The notes under the pieces were generated by a model, which saw only the letters and a list, made by a program, of their open reading frames with translations, did no database searches and was not told the DNA's origin. Shown one piece after another: positions 43,255-51,422 of a DNA stretch of 64,000 nucleotides (within the stretch, counting starts at the first letter, position 1; every line of letters begins with the position of its first letter). The translations under genes were made by a program, and so were the position numbers. This stretch comes from Amycolatopsis sp. WQ 127309 (GTDB lineage Bacteria; Actinomycetota; Actinomycetes; Mycobacteriales; Pseudonocardiaceae), in contig NZ_CP095481.1 in the NCBI RefSeq assembly GCF_023023025.1, forward strand, positions 186,001-250,000, written 5' to 3'.

Positions 43255-44825
43255 CGGGACGCCTCGGCCGCTTCGAGGCCGCGACCGCGGAGCAGGTCCG
43301 CCAGCGCGGTCAGGTAAGAGGTCAGCTCGTGATCGGTGTCGAGGTAGGGGACCCGTTCGCGGACCAGCTCGTGCACCCGCCGGCTCTGGTCGCTGAGCCC
43401 CTCCACGCCGCGGATGTCGGCCGCTTGGCATCCCGCGAGCAGTTCGAACGCCACGATGAAGTAGAGGTTCCCCAGGATCTCCTGAGCGCGTCGCGCGGCG
43501 ATCAGGCCCATCGAGACGATGTCCTGGAAATCACCCGTGCAGGTGAGGGTCTGAATCGAGAGCGGAACGCAGAGCGAACGGTTTTCCGCGGCCAGCGACG
43601 TACTCATGAACTGACCGCCCATGAAACCGAACCGCAGTCCCGCGTCGCCGGCGCACAGGAACGGCGGCAGGATCAGTGAACTGCTCGCGTCGAGGAACCG
43701 GTCGATACGACGGTCGGCGAGGTTGGTGACGGTGGTCAGCGCGATCGACACGTGGTCCATGGCCATCGAGATGTACTGGCCGTGGAAATGCCCGTTGTGG
43801 AAGGCGTCGACCGGCTCGGCGAGGATCAGCGGGTTGTCGTTGCTCGAATTGAGCTCCCGCCCGACGATGTCCCGCGCGTGCCGGACCGACTCCCACACCG
43901 GGCCGAGGATCTGCGGCGTGCACCGCAACGAGTACGCGTCCTCGATCGCCTGGTCCATCGCCGTCGCGGTCTCGCCGCGCCGGCTGCCGAGCTCGGCCGA
44001 AACCCGGGCCTCGTCGCGGATCAGCTCACTGCTCGCCAGCGCGTCGTAGATCCTGGTGGCGACCCCTTCTTGATCGGGGTGCGGCTTCTGCCGGTGGACC
44101 CGCGGATCGAACGGGTTGCGGGTCGCACCCAGCGTCTCCAAGGAGAGACAGGAAACCATCTCGTAGGCCCGCAGCAGGGACACGGTGTCCTCGACCACCA
44201 GGGCACCGAGACCGGTCATGGCCGAAGTGCCGTTGATCAGCGCCAGGCCTTCTTTGTAGTCGAGGTGCATGGGTTCGATCCCCGCGACCTTCAGCGCTTC
44301 CGCACCGGGAAGCGTGCGCCCGCCGACCGTCGCGTGCCAGCGCCCGATGCCCACCAGCGCGATGTAGCCCAGCGGACCCAGATCGCCGCTCGCCCCGAGC
44401 GACCCCTTCGACGGGATCCGCGGCACGACGCCGCGGTTGATCATCTCCAGGTAGATACCGAAGTTCTCGTCGGACAGGCCCGACATCCCGCGGGCCAGGG
44501 AGTTCAGGCGGGCGATCATCATCGCCCGCACTTCGCGGGCCCCGAAGTCGGGTCCGACGTTCGTCGCCACCGTCTCCAGGAGGTTCTCCTGCAGGGTGCG
44601 GGCCTGGCTGGTCGGCACGAGGTAGTTGACGAAGCCGCCCATGCTGGTGTTCACACCGTAGATGGTCCGGCCGCTCTCCAGCAGCCGGTCGAGCCGGTCC
44701 CGGGAGGCGATGACGGCCTCGCGAACCCCGGGGCCGGTTTTCACCGGAGAACCGGAATCCACGGCCGCCCGCAGCGTCCCCGGAGTCAGCGCGGATCCGG
44801 TGAGGACGAGGTCGCCGGGACTCAT
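43251..44825 (-). CDS. MIO-dependent aromatic aminomutase (AdmH-like phenylalanine/tyrosine 2,3-aminomutase)
   Basis: The enzyme should convert an aromatic L-alpha-amino acid to the beta-amino acid through a bound cinnamate. Catalytic Tyr56 is in YGVNTSMGGFVNYLVP, and Ala145-Ser146-Gly147 in GSLGASGDLGPL forms the MIO. Long stretches (ELNSSNDNPL, FHNGHFHGQY, MGGQFM, TGDFQDIVS, ELLAGCQAADIRG) match AdmH, the andrimid phenylalanine aminomutase, better than the enediyne tyrosine aminomutase SgcC4. In the helix facing the ring para position it has Glu-Thr (LLETVATNVG) where AdmH has Asn-Ala, so tyrosine is possible. The ATG overlaps the halogenase stop by one base; a GTG precedes it. Confidence 0.9.
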   Translation of the reverse strand: MSPGDLVLTGSALTPGTLRAAVDSGSPVKTGPGVREAVIASRDRLDRLLESGRTIYGVNTSMGGFVNYLVPTSQARTLQENLLETVATNVGPDFGAREVRAMMIARLNSLARGMSGLSDENFGIYLEMINRGVVPRIPSKGSLGASGDLGPLGYIALVGIGRWHATVGGRTLPGAEALKVAGIEPMHLDYKEGLALINGTSAMTGLGALVVEDTVSLLRAYEMVSCLSLETLGATRNPFDPRVHRQKPHPDQEGVATRIYDALASSELIRDEARVSAELGSRRGETATAMDQAIEDAYSLRCTPQILGPVWESVRHARDIVGRELNSSNDNPLILAEPVDAFHNGHFHGQYISMAMDHVSIALTTVTNLADRRIDRFLDASSSLILPPFLCAGDAGLRFGFMGGQFMSTSLAAENRSLCVPLSIQTLTCTGDFQDIVSMGLIAARRAQEILGNLYFIVAFELLAGCQAADIRGVEGLSDQSRRVHELVRERVPYLDTDHELTSYLTALADLLRGRGLEAAEASR

Positions 44826-46303
44826 CACGCCTTCACCCAGCTGAGGCCGTCACGGGAACCGGCGAGGCCACCTTCGAACAACGGCGAGTCGGCGAAAGCG
44901 TCCCCCAGCAACGACTGGACTTGCAGCCGCGATCCTTCGCCCATGACTTCGTCGAACGACCCGGTACCCAGGAGCGAGCCGGTGGAACTGCCGGCCGGGT
45001 CGTCACCGACCGCGCGGGCCAGCCGGTCCGCGTTCTCCATCGCGCGATCGGCGATCTCCGCGGCGGACCGCGCGAGCACCGGCTCCTCGGACGCGACACC
45101 GCCGACGAGCTCGACGAAGGCCTCCAGCTCGGACGAATCGGATCCGGTGACCCGCTTCGCGTTCCAAAAGTAAGAGTCCTCCTGCTGGTGCATTTCGTAG
45201 AAGGACAGGAGGAACTCGTAGAAGAGCTTGTACTCCCGGCGATACCGGGACTCGAATTCGGTGAAGGCGTCTTCTTCGCCGATGTCTCCGGCGAGTACCG
45301 AGTTGACGGAGCGTGCGGCGAGCAGAGCGCTGTAGGTCGCCAGGTGGACGCCGGACGAGAAGACCGGGTCGACGAAACACGCCGCGTCGCCGATGAGGGC
45401 CATGCCCGGCCGCCAGAACTGCGTGTCGCAGTAGGAATAGTCCTTGCGGGTGCGGATCCGGTCGTACGGCGCGGTGGTGCACATCGTCGCGTCGGAGAGC
45501 ATGTCCGCGATCAGCGGGCAGCCGGCCACCAGCGAGTTCAGCGCCTCCCGGTGGTCGCCTCGGACGAGGTCGGCCGATTCCCGGCGGACGACGGCTCCGA
45601 CGCTCGTGAGCGTCTCGCTCAGCGGGATGTACCAGAACCAGCCGTCGGAAAACGCCGCCGAAAGGATGTTTCCGGACCTCGGCGCGGGCAGGCGTTTGCC
45701 ACCCTCGAAGTAGCCGAAGAGCGCGATGTTGCGGAAGTACGGCGAGTAGACTCGCTGCCCGCCCACGTTCTTGTGCAGTCCGCTGGTGTTGCCGGAAGCG
45801 TCCAGGACGTACCGCGCCTCGATCGTGCGGGTCCGGCCTTCCGCGTCGCGGTAGGTGACCCCGCCGACGCGGTCGCCATCCGGGTTCACGGTGACGACCT
45901 CGGCGAGCTCGCGCACGTCGACTCCGCTTCGAGCGGCGTTGCGCAGCAGGATCGCGTCGAACTTCATTCGTTCCACCTGGTAGGCGTACGACGTGGGGCC
46001 ACTCATCCGGGCCGACGACGCGAAGTGGAAGGTCCACGGCTCGGGGTTCTTCCCCCAGCGGAAGGTCCCGCCGTGCTTGACCATGAAGCCGGCCCGTTCG
46101 AGTTCCTCCTCGACACCGAGCAGGCGGCAAACGCCGTGCACGGTCGCGGGTAGCAGCGATTCCCCGATCTGGTAGCGCGGAAAGGATTCGCGCTCCAGCA
46201 GCACGACGCGATGCCCGCGGCGGGCGATCAGGGCCGCGGCCGTCGAGCCGGCCGGTCCGCCGCCCACGACGACGACGTCGGCGTGCTCCGTAAGTGCGGT
46301 CAT
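44825..46303 (-). CDS. FAD-dependent phenolic halogenase (SgcC3/CndH-like)
   Basis: A flavin halogenase that uses FADH2, oxygen and chloride to chlorinate an activated ring, expected on a carrier-bound substrate. Residues 14-20 (GGGPAGS) bind FAD, the RYQIGESLLP segment follows near residue 45, and WFWYIP matches the WxWxIP halogenase motif. GDAACFVDPVFSSGVHLAT is the second FAD segment. Similarity to SgcC3, which chlorinates PCP-bound beta-tyrosine in C-1027 synthesis, runs through FRWGKNPEPW, SYAYQVER and FGYFEGGKRLP. The ATG overlaps the A-PCP stop by 4 bases, supporting a carrier-bound substrate. Confidence 0.92.
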   Translation of the reverse strand: MTALTEHADVVVVGGGPAGSTAAALIARRGHRVVLLERESFPRYQIGESLLPATVHGVCRLLGVEEELERAGFMVKHGGTFRWGKNPEPWTFHFASSARMSGPTSYAYQVERMKFDAILLRNAARSGVDVRELAEVVTVNPDGDRVGGVTYRDAEGRTRTIEARYVLDASGNTSGLHKNVGGQRVYSPYFRNIALFGYFEGGKRLPAPRSGNILSAAFSDGWFWYIPLSETLTSVGAVVRRESADLVRGDHREALNSLVAGCPLIADMLSDATMCTTAPYDRIRTRKDYSYCDTQFWRPGMALIGDAACFVDPVFSSGVHLATYSALLAARSVNSVLAGDIGEEDAFTEFESRYRREYKLFYEFLLSFYEMHQQEDSYFWNAKRVTGSDSSELEAFVELVGGVASEEPVLARSAAEIADRAMENADRLARAVGDDPAGSSTGSLLGTGSFDEVMGEGSRLQVQSLLGDAFADSPLFEGGLAGSRDGLSWVKA

Positions 46304-48033
46304 ACCGCCTCCTTCACGTTTTCGTTGGTGTGGCTATCCGATGCGAGTGCCGCGGCGAGGTCGCACACGCGTGGGTTTTCCATGATCGTGTGCAACCGGC
46401 AGGCGATCCCCGCTCGCCGCAGGTTCTCCGCCACCACCGTGGCGAGCAAGCTGTGTCCGCCCAGTTCGAAGAAGCTGTCGGTCCGCCCCACCGGCGGGCT
46501 CCCGAGAACCAGCCGGAACTGATCGGCGATCGTGCGCTCGAGCGGGCCGTCCGGCTCCTCGAAGGATTCCGCGGACGCGGCACGCCGGGGGACGCCGAGA
46601 GCGGCGCGATCGACTTTTCCGTGCGAGGTGAGCGGGAACTCGTCCACCACGGCGATCACCGCCGGCACCATCACCGCCGGGAGCCTGCTCGCGATGTGGG
46701 TGAGCAGTTCCGCCGGACCGGGCGCGTGGTGACTGCCGACGACGACGAAACCGACCAGGTCACGGCGGTCGTCTTCGTCACGGGTCTTGACGACGGCGTG
46801 GAGCACCCCGGGGTGGGCCAGCAACGCGGCTTCGACTTCGCCCAGCTCGATCCGGTGGCCGCGAATCTTGACCTGGGTGTCGGCCCGGCCGAGGAACTCC
46901 AGCGCACCGCCCGCGGCACGCCGCACGATGTCTCCGGTCCGGTAGGTCCTCGCCCCGGACGCGTCGGTGCCGAACCGGGCCGCGGTCTCCTCCGGACGGT
47001 CGTGATACCCGCGTGCCACCGATGCGCCGCGCACGACGAGTTCCCCCGCAATCCCGTCGGTCACTTCGGTTCCGGCCGCGTCGAGCACGGAACACGTCGT
47101 CCCGGTGACGGGGTGCCCGATGACCGGGCCCGCGAACCGGTCCATCCGCGCCCAGGTGGTGAAGACGGTGCACTCGCTCGGTCCGTACAGGTTGACGGCC
47201 ACGGTCGCCGGCGCCGAGGCGAGTTCGGTCCACAGCCCCTGGCTCACCGCTTCCCCGCCCATCAACAGCAACGACGGCGCGTGCGGTGCTCGCAGCAGGC
47301 CACGGCGAACCAGCTGCTCGGCCAGCGCGGGAGTCACCTCGACCACGTCCAGTCCGGCGTCCGCGATCGCCCGGTCCAGCAGGGCCGCGTCCGCGCGCAC
47401 TTCGTCGTCCAGCAGGTGGACCTCGTGCCCGGCGACGAGCCACAACAAGGGATCCCACGCCGCGTCGAAGGACAGCGAGATGCCGTGGGAAACACGCAAC
47501 GGCCGGTCCTTCCCCCGCCGGGCCAGCGGGAAGATCGCACTCTCGTGTTCAGCTAAGAGGTTCGCGAGACTCCGGTGTTCGACGACCACGCCCTTCGGCT
47601 TCCCCGAAGAACCCGAGGTGTAGACGACGTAGGCGACGTCGTCACCGCAGACTTCCGGCGCGACGAATCCCGGGGATCCGGTGGAAAACACCCGATCCCA
47701 CCCGGCCGGGTCGACGACCACTTTCGGCCGGGCGTCGGCGAGCATCGTGCTCCGCCGCTCCACCGGGCCCTTCGGGTCGATGGCCAGGTGCGCGGCCCCG
47801 GCCAGCAGCGTGCCCAGCTGCACCGCGATCGCCGCCGCGGAGCGCGGCAGCAGATTGGCCACCACGTCGCCACGGCGTACGCCCTGGTCTCGCAGCCAGC
47901 CCGCGAAGACGCCGGCCGACACCGCGAGGTCTTCGAAGGTGAGAGTCTCCGAACGCCAGTGCAAGGCGGGGTCGGACGGTCGCTCGCGGACCTGCCGTTG
48001 CCAGCTTTCTACGATCGACTCGCGTACGACCAT
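46300..48033 (-). CDS. Free-standing NRPS adenylation-PCP didomain
   Basis: The protein activates an amino acid as AMP ester and loads it on its own carrier. The A domain (about 1-490) shows YTSGSSGKPKG, NLYGPSECT, YRTGDIV and the LTSHGKVDR lysine motif. The PCP (about 505-575) carries LGGHSLL with phosphopantetheine Ser528. By eye the specificity residues read roughly D-A-D-A-L-G-L-V-F-K; I cannot match this to a known code, and the Asp expected to bind an alpha-amino group is present. Codon 160 is the rare TTA (47554-47556). ATG 48033 has AGGAGG upstream; the start lies inside the thioesterase gene. Confidence 0.92.
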   Translation of the reverse strand: MVVRESIVESWQRQVRERPSDPALHWRSETLTFEDLAVSAGVFAGWLRDQGVRRGDVVANLLPRSAAAIAVQLGTLLAGAAHLAIDPKGPVERRSTMLADARPKVVVDPAGWDRVFSTGSPGFVAPEVCGDDVAYVVYTSGSSGKPKGVVVEHRSLANLLAEHESAIFPLARRGKDRPLRVSHGISLSFDAAWDPLLWLVAGHEVHLLDDEVRADAALLDRAIADAGLDVVEVTPALAEQLVRRGLLRAPHAPSLLLMGGEAVSQGLWTELASAPATVAVNLYGPSECTVFTTWARMDRFAGPVIGHPVTGTTCSVLDAAGTEVTDGIAGELVVRGASVARGYHDRPEETAARFGTDASGARTYRTGDIVRRAAGGALEFLGRADTQVKIRGHRIELGEVEAALLAHPGVLHAVVKTRDEDDRRDLVGFVVVGSHHAPGPAELLTHIASRLPAVMVPAVIAVVDEFPLTSHGKVDRAALGVPRRAASAESFEEPDGPLERTIADQFRLVLGSPPVGRTDSFFELGGHSLLATVVAENLRRAGIACRLHTIMENPRVCDLAAALASDSHTNENVKEAV

Positions 48034-48737
48034 GACGCCTCCTCGGCTACGTCGGCCGGCACCCGGAACGAACGCATTGCTCGCGCCACCGAGCGCGCCC
48101 CGTCCGGATCGCCGAAGAAGAAGTGTTTTCCGCCGGAGACGGTCCAGGACGAGAAGTCCGAGACCGTCCATTGTGCCCAGTCGGAGGTGCCGGCCTGCTC
48201 GGGCACCAGGGTGTCCCGTTCACCCCGGATCGCGACCAACGGTGATCGCAAGGGGATCCGCGGCAAGCCGGGATGAGACTGGCCCCATTCGAGGTCACGG
48301 CGCAGAAGCCCGAAGGCGTAAGACCGTATTTCAGGTGAGGAAAACGAAGGCGGGACTCCGCCACTCGCGTCGCGGACCAAGTCCAGCAGATCTCCGTCGG
48401 TCCACTGCCGCACCGGAGACACGACCCGGCGATGCGGTGCCACAGCCGACAGCACGACCGTGCACGTCACGGTGATTCCCCGTTTTTCGAGGAACTGCGC
48501 GGTTTCGATCGCGGCCACAGCGCCCAGGCTGGCACCGACGAGAACGACCGCGCGCCCGGACGCGCGATTCTCCGGCGCCTCAACGCAGTTCAGGATCGAC
48601 TGCTGGTCGAGGGGGTACCTCAGCAGGCGGGGTTCGCAATCGCCGGACAAGCCGAAGATCTCGCTGAAGACGGCTTCGGATCCGCCCGCGGGCGGGAAAG
48701 CGAGCAGCAAGTCCTGTCTTGTGCCTCGAAGTCGCAC
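48009..48737 (-). CDS. Type II thioesterase
   Basis: A stand-alone alpha/beta-hydrolase thioesterase of 242 residues that clears or releases acyl groups from the carrier protein. The typical opening is LLLAFPPAGGS, the nucleophile is Ser70 in GASLG, and the catalytic His lies in GGKHFFF. GTG 48737 is chosen over the longer frame because GGGAGG precedes it and the protein then has family length. It is first in the minus-strand operon and overlaps the A-PCP gene by 25 bases. With no condensation or terminal TE domain here, it may release the finished beta-amino acid. Confidence 0.87.
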   Translation of the reverse strand: MRLRGTRQDLLLAFPPAGGSEAVFSEIFGLSGDCEPRLLRYPLDQQSILNCVEAPENRASGRAVVLVGASLGAVAAIETAQFLEKRGITVTCTVVLSAVAPHRRVVSPVRQWTDGDLLDLVRDASGGVPPSFSSPEIRSYAFGLLRRDLEWGQSHPGLPRIPLRSPLVAIRGERDTLVPEQAGTSDWAQWTVSDFSSWTVSGGKHFFFGDPDGARSVARAMRSFRVPADVAEEASWSYASRS

Positions 48738-48835
48738 GGGCACCTCCCGAAATCTCGTGTGGCTGGCGTGTGTCCAAACTAGGTACTCGCCGACCCTGGC
48801 GGTCCTTTTCGTACAACAGCCGGTGAATCCGTCGA

Positions 48836-48863
48836 GCATGCGATGCCCGATCGGGCAGCATGC
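48836..48863. promoter_or_regulatory. Long palindrome in the divergent promoter of the biosynthetic locus
   Basis: TGCCCGATCGGGCA (48844-48857) is a perfect 14-base palindrome, flanked on both sides by GCATGC. It lies between the divergent thioesterase and O-methyltransferase genes, so one regulator could control both halves of the locus. Confidence 0.6.
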
Positions 48864-48951
48864 TTCCTGAGCTGCGAGAACACCGTTGACACGTGCCACT
48901 CGAGGTTGTTATTCCGCTGGTTGTCAAACAAAACAGTCGCGGAGGTGTCCA

Positions 48952-50010
48952 TTGCTCGACCGAAGCACTGAACCACTCGGATCGACCGCCGTGCTCGAGA
49001 TGCGCACGATGCTCTACGGCCAGCTGATTTCCCGTGGTCTCGTGGCCGTCGCCGAACTGGGCATCGCGGAATTGCTCGCGCCGGGACCGCGAACCGTGCG
49101 GGACATCGCGGGCGAACTCGGGACCCATGAGCAGGCAACACGTCGCCTGCTCGAAGGCCTCACCACCTTCGGCGTTTTCGAAAGCACCGGTGACGACGCC
49201 TACGGCCTCACCGGCCTCGGTACCGCGCTGTGCGCCGACACACCCGGGACCGCGGCGCCGACCGCGCTGCTGCTCGGCCTGGGCGTCGGTCAGGCCTGGG
49301 CCGAGCTCACCTCGGCCGTGCGCACGGGAAAATCGGCGTTCGCGGAGGTGTTCGGCGAACCTTTCTTCGACCACCTCACTGACGGAGAAGAGATCCGGGC
49401 GATCTTCCACCGGTCACAGGCCGCGGCGGTCACGGCGGAACTGGCCGGGCTCGCCGAGCACGTCACGCAGGGTGGGTATCGCCGGCTCGTCGACGTCGGG
49501 GGCGGTGACGGAACGGTCCTCTGCGCCATCCTGGCCCGGTCGGAGTCCGCCGGCGGGATCGTGTTCGACGCCCCCGCGGTCGCCGCGCAAGCGGCTTCGA
49601 CGATCGCACGGGCCCAGCTGACCGGGAGGTGTAACGCCCAGGGCGGCGACTTCTTCGACCAGGTGCCCGCGGGCGGGGACCTGTACCTGCTGTCCCGGGT
49701 GGTCCACGACTGGAGCGACGAAGACGTCACCCGGATCCTGGGCACCTGCCGCGCGGCCATGGGCGGTGACGCGACGTTGATGATCGTCGACTACGTCCTC
49801 GGCGACGGCGCCGAGCGGATGGGCGCGATCATGGATCTGTACATGATGTCCCTCTTCGGCGCCGACGGCGGGCGCGAACGTACGCTCGCCGAGTTCACCC
49901 GGCTGCTCGAAGGCGCGGGTTTCACCCTCACCGGGCACCGCACGCTCGATAGCGGCATGGGAGTGCTGGAGGCCCGCCCGGCCATCGGAACCGGCGAGAG
50001 CACGCCTTGA
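48952..50010 (+). CDS. SAM-dependent O-methyltransferase (plant-type, dimerising)
   Basis: A small-molecule O-methyltransferase of 352 residues. The N-terminal ~100 residues form the winged-helix dimerisation domain (MLYGQLISRGLVAVAELGIA). SAM motif I is LVDVGGGDGTVL, and DWSDEDVTRIL marks the acceptor-side helix with the catalytic-base region. TTG at 48952 is chosen because GGAGGT sits 6 bases upstream; an upstream GTG/ATG frame is longer than the family. It could methylate the phenol of the halogenated beta-tyrosine-like unit. Its stop overlaps the MFS start (TTGA). Confidence 0.87.
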   Translation: MLDRSTEPLGSTAVLEMRTMLYGQLISRGLVAVAELGIAELLAPGPRTVRDIAGELGTHEQATRRLLEGLTTFGVFESTGDDAYGLTGLGTALCADTPGTAAPTALLLGLGVGQAWAELTSAVRTGKSAFAEVFGEPFFDHLTDGEEIRAIFHRSQAAAVTAELAGLAEHVTQGGYRRLVDVGGGDGTVLCAILARSESAGGIVFDAPAVAAQAASTIARAQLTGRCNAQGGDFFDQVPAGGDLYLLSRVVHDWSDEDVTRILGTCRAAMGGDATLMIVDYVLGDGAERMGAIMDLYMMSLFGADGGRERTLAEFTRLLEGAGFTLTGHRTLDSGMGVLEARPAIGTGESTP

Positions 50011-51422
50011 CGGCCGCGCCGACCGTGACCCATCGCCGGGCCAGGCACCGGGTGCGGGTTCCGCTCGGGGATCAGCTCCTGCTGGTCGCGGCGTGCGGGG
50101 CGTACCTGCTCGTGATGATGGACTACTCCGTCATCAACGTCTCCCTCCACACCATCCAGTTGCGGTTCGGCGTAACCACGGCCGGGCTGCAGTGGACGGT
50201 CAACGCCTACGAAATCCTTTTCGGGACGCTGATCCTGCCCGCGGGCTTCCTGGCCGACCGCTACGGACACCGGCGTGTCCTGCTGGGCGGTCTGCTGCTC
50301 TTCGCGCTGGCGTCCGCCGGCATCGCGCTGAGCCGCGGCATCGGGGACCTGATCGCCTGGCGCGCCGTGATGGGGATCGGTGGTGCGGCCATCCCGGCCA
50401 CGACATTGGCCCTCGTCAAGAACGGTCCTTCGACGGCCCGGACCGGCCGGACGATCGGCGTCTGGGCGGCGATGCCCGGGGCGTCGTTCGCGCTGGGTCC
50501 CGTGCTCGGCGGCGCGCTCGCCGGTTCGGGAGCCTGGTGGGCACCGTTCCTGGTCAACATCCCCGTCGCACTCGGCTGCGCGCTGATCGTCGCCTGGCGC
50601 GGGACGGACCCCGTGCGAGCCCGGACCACCCGGCTCGACTGGCACGGAGTACTGCTGGTGATCGGTTGCTGCGGCACTCTGCTGCTCGGGATGAGCCGGG
50701 CGGGTGGTCCGGAAGGCTGGTCGGATCCCGCCGTCGCCGGCTTTCTCGGCACGAGTGCCGCGCTCGCGGCCTGGCTCATCAGGACTTCGGCGAAACACCA
50801 GAGCCCCGTGCTCGACTTACCCCTCTTTCGCGACCGGGCGTTCGCTGCGGGCACGGCCGCCATCTCGCTCATCTTCTTCGCCCTCTCGGGAGCGATCTTC
50901 CTCATCCCCACCTACCTGCAGGTCCTGCGCGGCGAGACCGCACTGGACGCCGGGCTGACGATGGTCTCGCTCGCCGTCGGATCCATGGCCGCATCGGCGG
51001 CCGCCGGGGCCGTCCAGGCGGTGGCCGGCCGGCGCGTGACCGGCACGTCGGGAATGCTCGCCATCCTGGCCGGGCTGGCCGGTTTCGCGGTCATGGGGGA
51101 AACCACGCCGGCCCCGTGGGCGTGGTGCTGGTTCGCGCTCATGGGGATCGGGCTCGGGCTGGTCAGCGCCGTCAGCACCCCCCTGGCCATGTCGTCGGTG
51201 GCCCCGGACCGGGCCGGCACCGCGGCGGGCAGCACCACTTTGGTCAGGACGACCAGTTCGGCGATCAGCGTCGCGCTGCTCGGCACCCTCTGCTCGTTCG
51301 CCGGCGGGGCCGACGTCGCGGTGCTCGGAGAATTCCGCACGGCCATGTGGATCGCGGCGGGTGCGGCTTCGGCGGGCGCGCTCGTGACCGTCTTCTTCTT
51401 TCCCCGGAAAGGATCATCATGA
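50007..51422 (+). CDS. MFS exporter, 14-helix DHA2 (EmrB/QacA) family
   Basis: A proton-driven drug/natural-product efflux pump of 471 residues. Helix 1 contains LVMMDYSVINVSL, and the loop between helices 2 and 3 carries LADRYGHRRVLL. The antiporter motif C-type stretch PGASFALGPVLGGAL follows in helix 5. It starts with TTG overlapping the methyltransferase stop. Codon 271 is TTA (50817-50819), the rare codon that in streptomycetes depends on the bldA tRNA. It probably exports the product of the locus. Confidence 0.9.
   Translation: MTAAPTVTHRRARHRVRVPLGDQLLLVAACGAYLLVMMDYSVINVSLHTIQLRFGVTTAGLQWTVNAYEILFGTLILPAGFLADRYGHRRVLLGGLLLFALASAGIALSRGIGDLIAWRAVMGIGGAAIPATTLALVKNGPSTARTGRTIGVWAAMPGASFALGPVLGGALAGSGAWWAPFLVNIPVALGCALIVAWRGTDPVRARTTRLDWHGVLLVIGCCGTLLLGMSRAGGPEGWSDPAVAGFLGTSAALAAWLIRTSAKHQSPVLDLPLFRDRAFAAGTAAISLIFFALSGAIFLIPTYLQVLRGETALDAGLTMVSLAVGSMAASAAAGAVQAVAGRRVTGTSGMLAILAGLAGFAVMGETTPAPWAWCWFALMGIGLGLVSAVSTPLAMSSVAPDRAGTAAGSTTLVRTTSSAISVALLGTLCSFAGGADVAVLGEFRTAMWIAAGAASAGALVTVFFFPRKGSS

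Noticed and set aside
48738..48899. Longer thioesterase starting at 48899
   Set aside because: The extra N-terminus would cover the divergent promoter and palindrome, and GTG 48737 has a strong ribosome binding site and gives family length.
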